Shown one piece after another: positions 61,381 to 64,000 of a stretch of 64,000 nt of DNA. Origin of the DNA: JAUXJB01 sp965226855 (GTDB taxonomy: Bacteria > Myxococcota_A > UBA9160 > SZUA-336); NCBI GenBank assembly GCA_965226855.1, contig CBDDEE010000017.1, positions 54,005 to 118,004 of the forward strand, in the 5' to 3' direction. The notes below the pieces were generated by a model that was given only the letters and a program-made list of their open reading frames with translations, had not been told where the DNA came from and searched no databases. The stretch's first letter is position 1; every line of letters begins with the position of its first letter. The translations under genes and the position numbers were made by a program.

Positions 61381-61716
61381 CTAGAGGGCCTCGGAGAACT
61401 TCGCCTCCGTTCGGAGGTAGTTCTCCTGGCCAGGGTTTCCCTTCATGATCTCCTGCCACTCGCTGGTCGCGAACGCCTTGCTCATGACCTCGTTTCGCGT
61501 GGCCATGTCGTCCCAGCGAATGATCCAGGTCACCGTGGCCGAACCGAGCTCGTCCAGCGGCTTGCCTCCGATCTGCGGCGCTTCGTCGACGTTTACCCAG
61601 AAGCCGACCAGGTCCACGTTCTTGCGTATGTAGGGCAGCGCCAGCTTAGTCGCCCACTCCCTATATTCCTTCATGAGCTTGGGCTCGTAGTGGTAGTTGC
61701 GGATTTCATGAATCAT
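61381..61716 (-). CDS. NIPSNAP-family protein
   Basis: This 111-residue protein starts at ATG (61716); the frame is open further upstream but the NIPSNAP homology begins here. MIHEIRNYHYEPKLMKEYRE, VDLVGFWVNVDEAPQ, ATVTWIIRWDDMATRNEVMS and SEWQEIMKG show the ferredoxin-like fold. Bacterial members often occur in hydrocarbon, steroid or xenobiotic catabolic clusters next to oxygenases. Here the neighbours are a CmcJ/NvfI enzyme and a luciferase-like oxidoreductase on the same strand. Confidence 0.85.
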   Translation of the reverse strand: MIHEIRNYHYEPKLMKEYREWATKLALPYIRKNVDLVGFWVNVDEAPQIGGKPLDELGSATVTWIIRWDDMATRNEVMSKAFATSEWQEIMKGNPGQENYLRTEAKFSEAL

Positions 61717-61997
61717 GGTGCGTACCTCTCTTGCCTTGCAATGTACCACGATTACCCTGCGTCTCTGAGGGTGTACCGTCAGTACATCCTCGAAGTGGCT
61801 GATGTAGTCCACAGTCTTCGTCCGATGCATGAACGGATGGCGGGGGCTGCGGCGTCCGCGGACCCGAGTTGTCAGCAGGCATCGTTCCGGTGCTCCACAT
61901 CTCGAACAGGCGGCCGCGTTGGCTTCCTGGAGCGCCGTCGCTCAGCACGACGGACTTCCCCTCAGTCCGGTTCAGGATGGCAGCGGTTCCCGGCCGC

Positions 61998-62864
61998 TCA
62001 GCTCATGAAATCCGCCACGTTGTCCCTAAACCGGCGGATGGTGTCGATGTGTGCCTGCGGGTTGGGCAGGTTGACGTTCATGGTGACCCCAGCCGCATGC
62101 GTTGCGCCCGCCGCCTGCAGTCGTTCGATGCGCTCGCGCGTCTTGCCGGCATCGTCGCCGGCCGGGATCATGCACTCGATTCCGATCTCGGCCGGATCGC
62201 GCCCCGCGGCTCGTGCGTGGTCGCGCATCTGCGCCAGCTGATCCTCCAGGTTCGGATTCGAGAACGGGAACCAGCCATCGGCCACGCGCCCCACGCGTTC
62301 GATCACCTGTGGGGCCATCCCACCCAGCCAGACCGGGATGCTGCGCTTGGTGGGCAGCGGATTCAGCCCCGCGTCGGTCACTTTGTGCCAGCGTCCAGCG
62401 TAGGTAATGGAATCCTCGGCCCAGAGCTTGCGCATCAGGTCGATCTGCTCCTCCGATCGCTTGCCGCGATCGTGGAAGTTCTCACCAAGGGCCTCGTACT
62501 CGACGGCGTTCCAGCCGGTACCGATCCCCAGTCGGAGGCGCCCCTTGGACAACACGTCGAGGCACGCGGCCTGCTTGGCAACGAGCGACGTCTGCCGCTG
62601 GGGCAGGATGATGACGGCGGTCACGAACTCCAGAGTGGTCGTGAGTCCGGCAAGATAGCTGAACAGCACGAACGGCTCGTGAAACATGCTCTCGGTCGTG
62701 TAGGGTCCCTGCCAGTCCGGACGGCTCGCGGTATTCGCTCCCAGCACGTGGTCGTACGCGATCAGGTGATCGAATCCGAGCTCCTCGGCCGTGGTGGCAA
62801 ACCTGGCAACGATGTCGGGATCTGCGCTGATCTCAGTCTGTGGAAATACGACTCCGAATTTCAT
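61998..62864 (-). CDS. LLM-class F420-dependent oxidoreductase
   Basis: This 288-residue protein starts at ATG (62864). MKFGVVFPQTEISADPDIVA, RFATTAEELGFDHLIAYDHV, QAACLDVLSKGRLRLGIGTG, WNAVEYEALGENFHDRGKR and SIPVWLGGMAPQVIERVGRV match the TIGR03619-type group, commonly F420-dependent. It is the third luciferase-fold enzyme in the accessory half. It lies between the NIPSNAP gene and two DsbA-like genes, all on the minus strand, and could share a transcript with the latter. Confidence 0.9.
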   Translation of the reverse strand: MKFGVVFPQTEISADPDIVARFATTAEELGFDHLIAYDHVLGANTASRPDWQGPYTTESMFHEPFVLFSYLAGLTTTLEFVTAVIILPQRQTSLVAKQAACLDVLSKGRLRLGIGTGWNAVEYEALGENFHDRGKRSEEQIDLMRKLWAEDSITYAGRWHKVTDAGLNPLPTKRSIPVWLGGMAPQVIERVGRVADGWFPFSNPNLEDQLAQMRDHARAAGRDPAEIGIECMIPAGDDAGKTRERIERLQAAGATHAAGVTMNVNLPNPQAHIDTIRRFRDNVADFMS

Positions 62865-62894
62865 GAATCGGCCCCTGTGTTGATTGTGATTTCA

Positions 62895-63541
62895 TCAGAC
62901 TGGCGGCTGCCCTCGTTGGTCTGACAGCAGCCAGCGGATCATCGGGAGGTGCTGGCGTCCGAGAAAGATCTCTCCATCGATCAGGTACGAGGGGACGTCG
63001 AAAATTCCCGCCTCTAGCGCGGCGTTTTGGATTTCCCCGTGGATGACCCGTCCGTCCCCCTTCCATGTACTCCTCGAGGCCTTCGACATCGGCACCTGCC
63101 TCGCAGAGGATTGCCTTCAGCGCCGTCGCTTTCTCGATATCGAGCTCCTGCTTCCAGAAGCGTTCAAACACGCGGTGGGTGTAGCTCCGGAGGATGCTTC
63201 GCCCTTGCTCCTTCGCCCAGATCAATCCGATCGCGGCGAGAGTCGAGTCCCAGTCCCTTGACGGATACTTCAGGCTCAAGCCCTGAGCCTGCGTGTAGCG
63301 CTGCTGGTCCATCTGGACGTACTCGGCGCGTACCCGTGCGTGACGCTCTGCCTTGGTCTCCTCAGCGACCGACTTGCGCTCTCGCCGAATCGGACGCTCC
63401 AAGATGAGGGGCTTCCAGTCGATCTCGAGACCGAATTCGTCCTCGAGTGCGTACGTGGGATCCACCGCGAGATAGGCGGCGGGGGCTCTTGTAGTCGATG
63501 TACACCGACAAGCGCGCTTTCGACGTGTGGACTTCGCTCAT
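62895..63541 (-). pseudogene. DsbA-fold (2-hydroxychromene-2-carboxylate isomerase-type) gene with two frameshifts
   Basis: The start ATG (63541) opens SEVHTSKARLSVYIDYKSP. A G5 run on the plus strand (63481-63485) then shifts the frame into AAYLAVDPTYALEDEFGLEI, DWKPLIL, IGLIWAKEQGRSILRSYTH and KAILCEAGADVEGLEEYMEG. A C5 run (63056-63060) shifts it again into GRVIHGEIQNAALEAGIFDV and PSYLIDGEIFLGRQHLPMIR. Removing one base from each run restores a complete DsbA-family protein of about 215 residues with the cis-Pro loop VPSYL and without CxxC, like HCCA isomerases and nitrile or aromatic pathway relatives. It overlaps the next gene by 4 bases. Confidence 0.8.
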
Positions 63542-64000
63542 GAGGCCGGAAAGTGCTGGTACGCGACGTCTGGACGCGGGCCCGGTTGGCCCGACAGGTA
63601 CCAGCGAATCGTCGGGAGGTGTTCACGGCCGAAGAACACCTCGTTCTGGATGATGTAGGTGGGCACCCCGAAGAGACCTGCCGGGTGGACGCTCGCCTGA
63701 AGCTCGTCGTGCGCGACGCGTCCTTCTCCGTTCAAGAAGTCCGCAAATCCGCTCACGTCGCTGCCGGACTCTCTCAGCACCCCTTGGATGACGTCCGGAT
63801 CCTCGATGTCCAGCTCCCGCCGCCAGAAGCGCTCGTAGACCAGACTCGTGTAGGTCCGCAGTACAGCTCGATCCTCTCGCTTCGCCCACAGCAGGCCGAT
63901 GGCGGCCAGCGACGAGTCCCAGATCTTCGTGGTGCCTCTGAGAGTCAGCTCGCGCAGGCTGGCGTAGCGCCGACAATCTCGGTACACGTACTTGACACCG
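63538..64000 (-). CDS. DsbA-fold (HCCA isomerase-type) protein, partial at the window edge
   Basis: At least 153 residues run to the stop at 63538, and the frame is open to the right edge, so the N-terminus is outside. Strings AAIGLLWAKREDRAVLRTYT, YERFWRRELDIEDPDVIQGV, GSDVSGFADFLNGEGRVAHD, LFGVPTYIIQNEVFFGREHL and PTIRWYLSG parallel the broken neighbour closely, so the pair arose by tandem duplication. The cis-Pro loop VPTYI is present. It is the upstream, intact copy; its ATGA overlap with the next gene shows they are one transcript. Confidence 0.85.
   Translation of the reverse strand, partial: GVKYVYRDCRRYASLRELTLRGTTKIWDSSLAAIGLLWAKREDRAVLRTYTSLVYERFWRRELDIEDPDVIQGVLRESGSDVSGFADFLNGEGRVAHDELQASVHPAGLFGVPTYIIQNEVFFGREHLPTIRWYLSGQPGPRPDVAYQHFPAS

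Noticed and set aside
32104..64000. Search for a defence island, toxin-antitoxin pair or phage structural genes
   Set aside because: No restriction-modification, CRISPR-Cas, retron, TA or phage structural gene was recognised; the genes are metabolic, membrane or decayed.

Overview
The window is high-GC DNA from a Gram-negative bacterium. KdsB (Kdo activation for LPS), the zinc site-2 protease RseP and the ilvC-pssA-leuA / leuB-usg-truA gene orders suggest a deltaproteobacterium-like lineage (Desulfobacterota, Myxococcota or Binatota in the broad sense). Several luciferase-like flavin or F420 oxidoreductases, a CmcJ/NvfI-type enzyme and EthD and NIPSNAP proteins are common in uncultured soil or marine members of such groups. 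This placement is an inference from gene content; there is no rRNA gene in the window.

About 2.2 to 32.2 kb is compact conserved core: a GGT, rarA, recN, FHA and M23 peptidase genes, secA-argJ, then a translation and envelope operon (rpsB-tsf-pyrH-frr-uppS-dxr-rseP-tsaB), amino-acid and phospholipid genes (ilvC-pssA-leuA-leuB-usg-like-truA) and rplM-rpsI-kdsB-pyrG. Many neighbours overlap by 4 bases (ATGA or GTGA), so translation is probably coupled. Every ORF in this half reads through cleanly. The most striking core feature is secA: the only start codon in the right place is ATT, behind a good Shine-Dalgarno sequence.

Two tRNA genes carry integrase remains directly at their 3' ends: tRNA-Asp (1.1 kb) and tRNA-Val(CAC) (32.1 kb, just after pyrG). 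From the second one to the end of the window the character changes to accessory DNA: loosely spaced genes in both orientations, patches of lower GC, repeats, and many broken genes. Examples are a frameshifted redoxin, DUF4386, rtcB and DsbA-like genes, a serine hydrolase collapsed to 74 codons, a truncated zinc-ribbon/cyclase gene, and a headless signalling ATPase wedged between a 3'-truncated VOC gene and a 5'-truncated SnoaL gene. Because the breaks cluster here and are absent from the core, decay and rearrangement explain them better than random sequencing error, though some lie in runs of five G or C.

The intact accessory genes are mostly small-molecule chemistry: SDR, FAD monooxygenase, epoxide hydrolase, three luciferase-like oxidoreductases, an amidohydrolase, an ABM monooxygenase, EthD and NIPSNAP proteins, a CmcJ/NvfI-family enzyme and tandem DsbA-like (HCCA-isomerase-type) proteins. 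They could form catabolic or detoxification modules, but no substrate can be read from the sequence. An rtcB-archease RNA-repair pair is also present, with rtcB interrupted by a frameshift. I found no CRISPR array, phage structural cluster or recognisable defence system.
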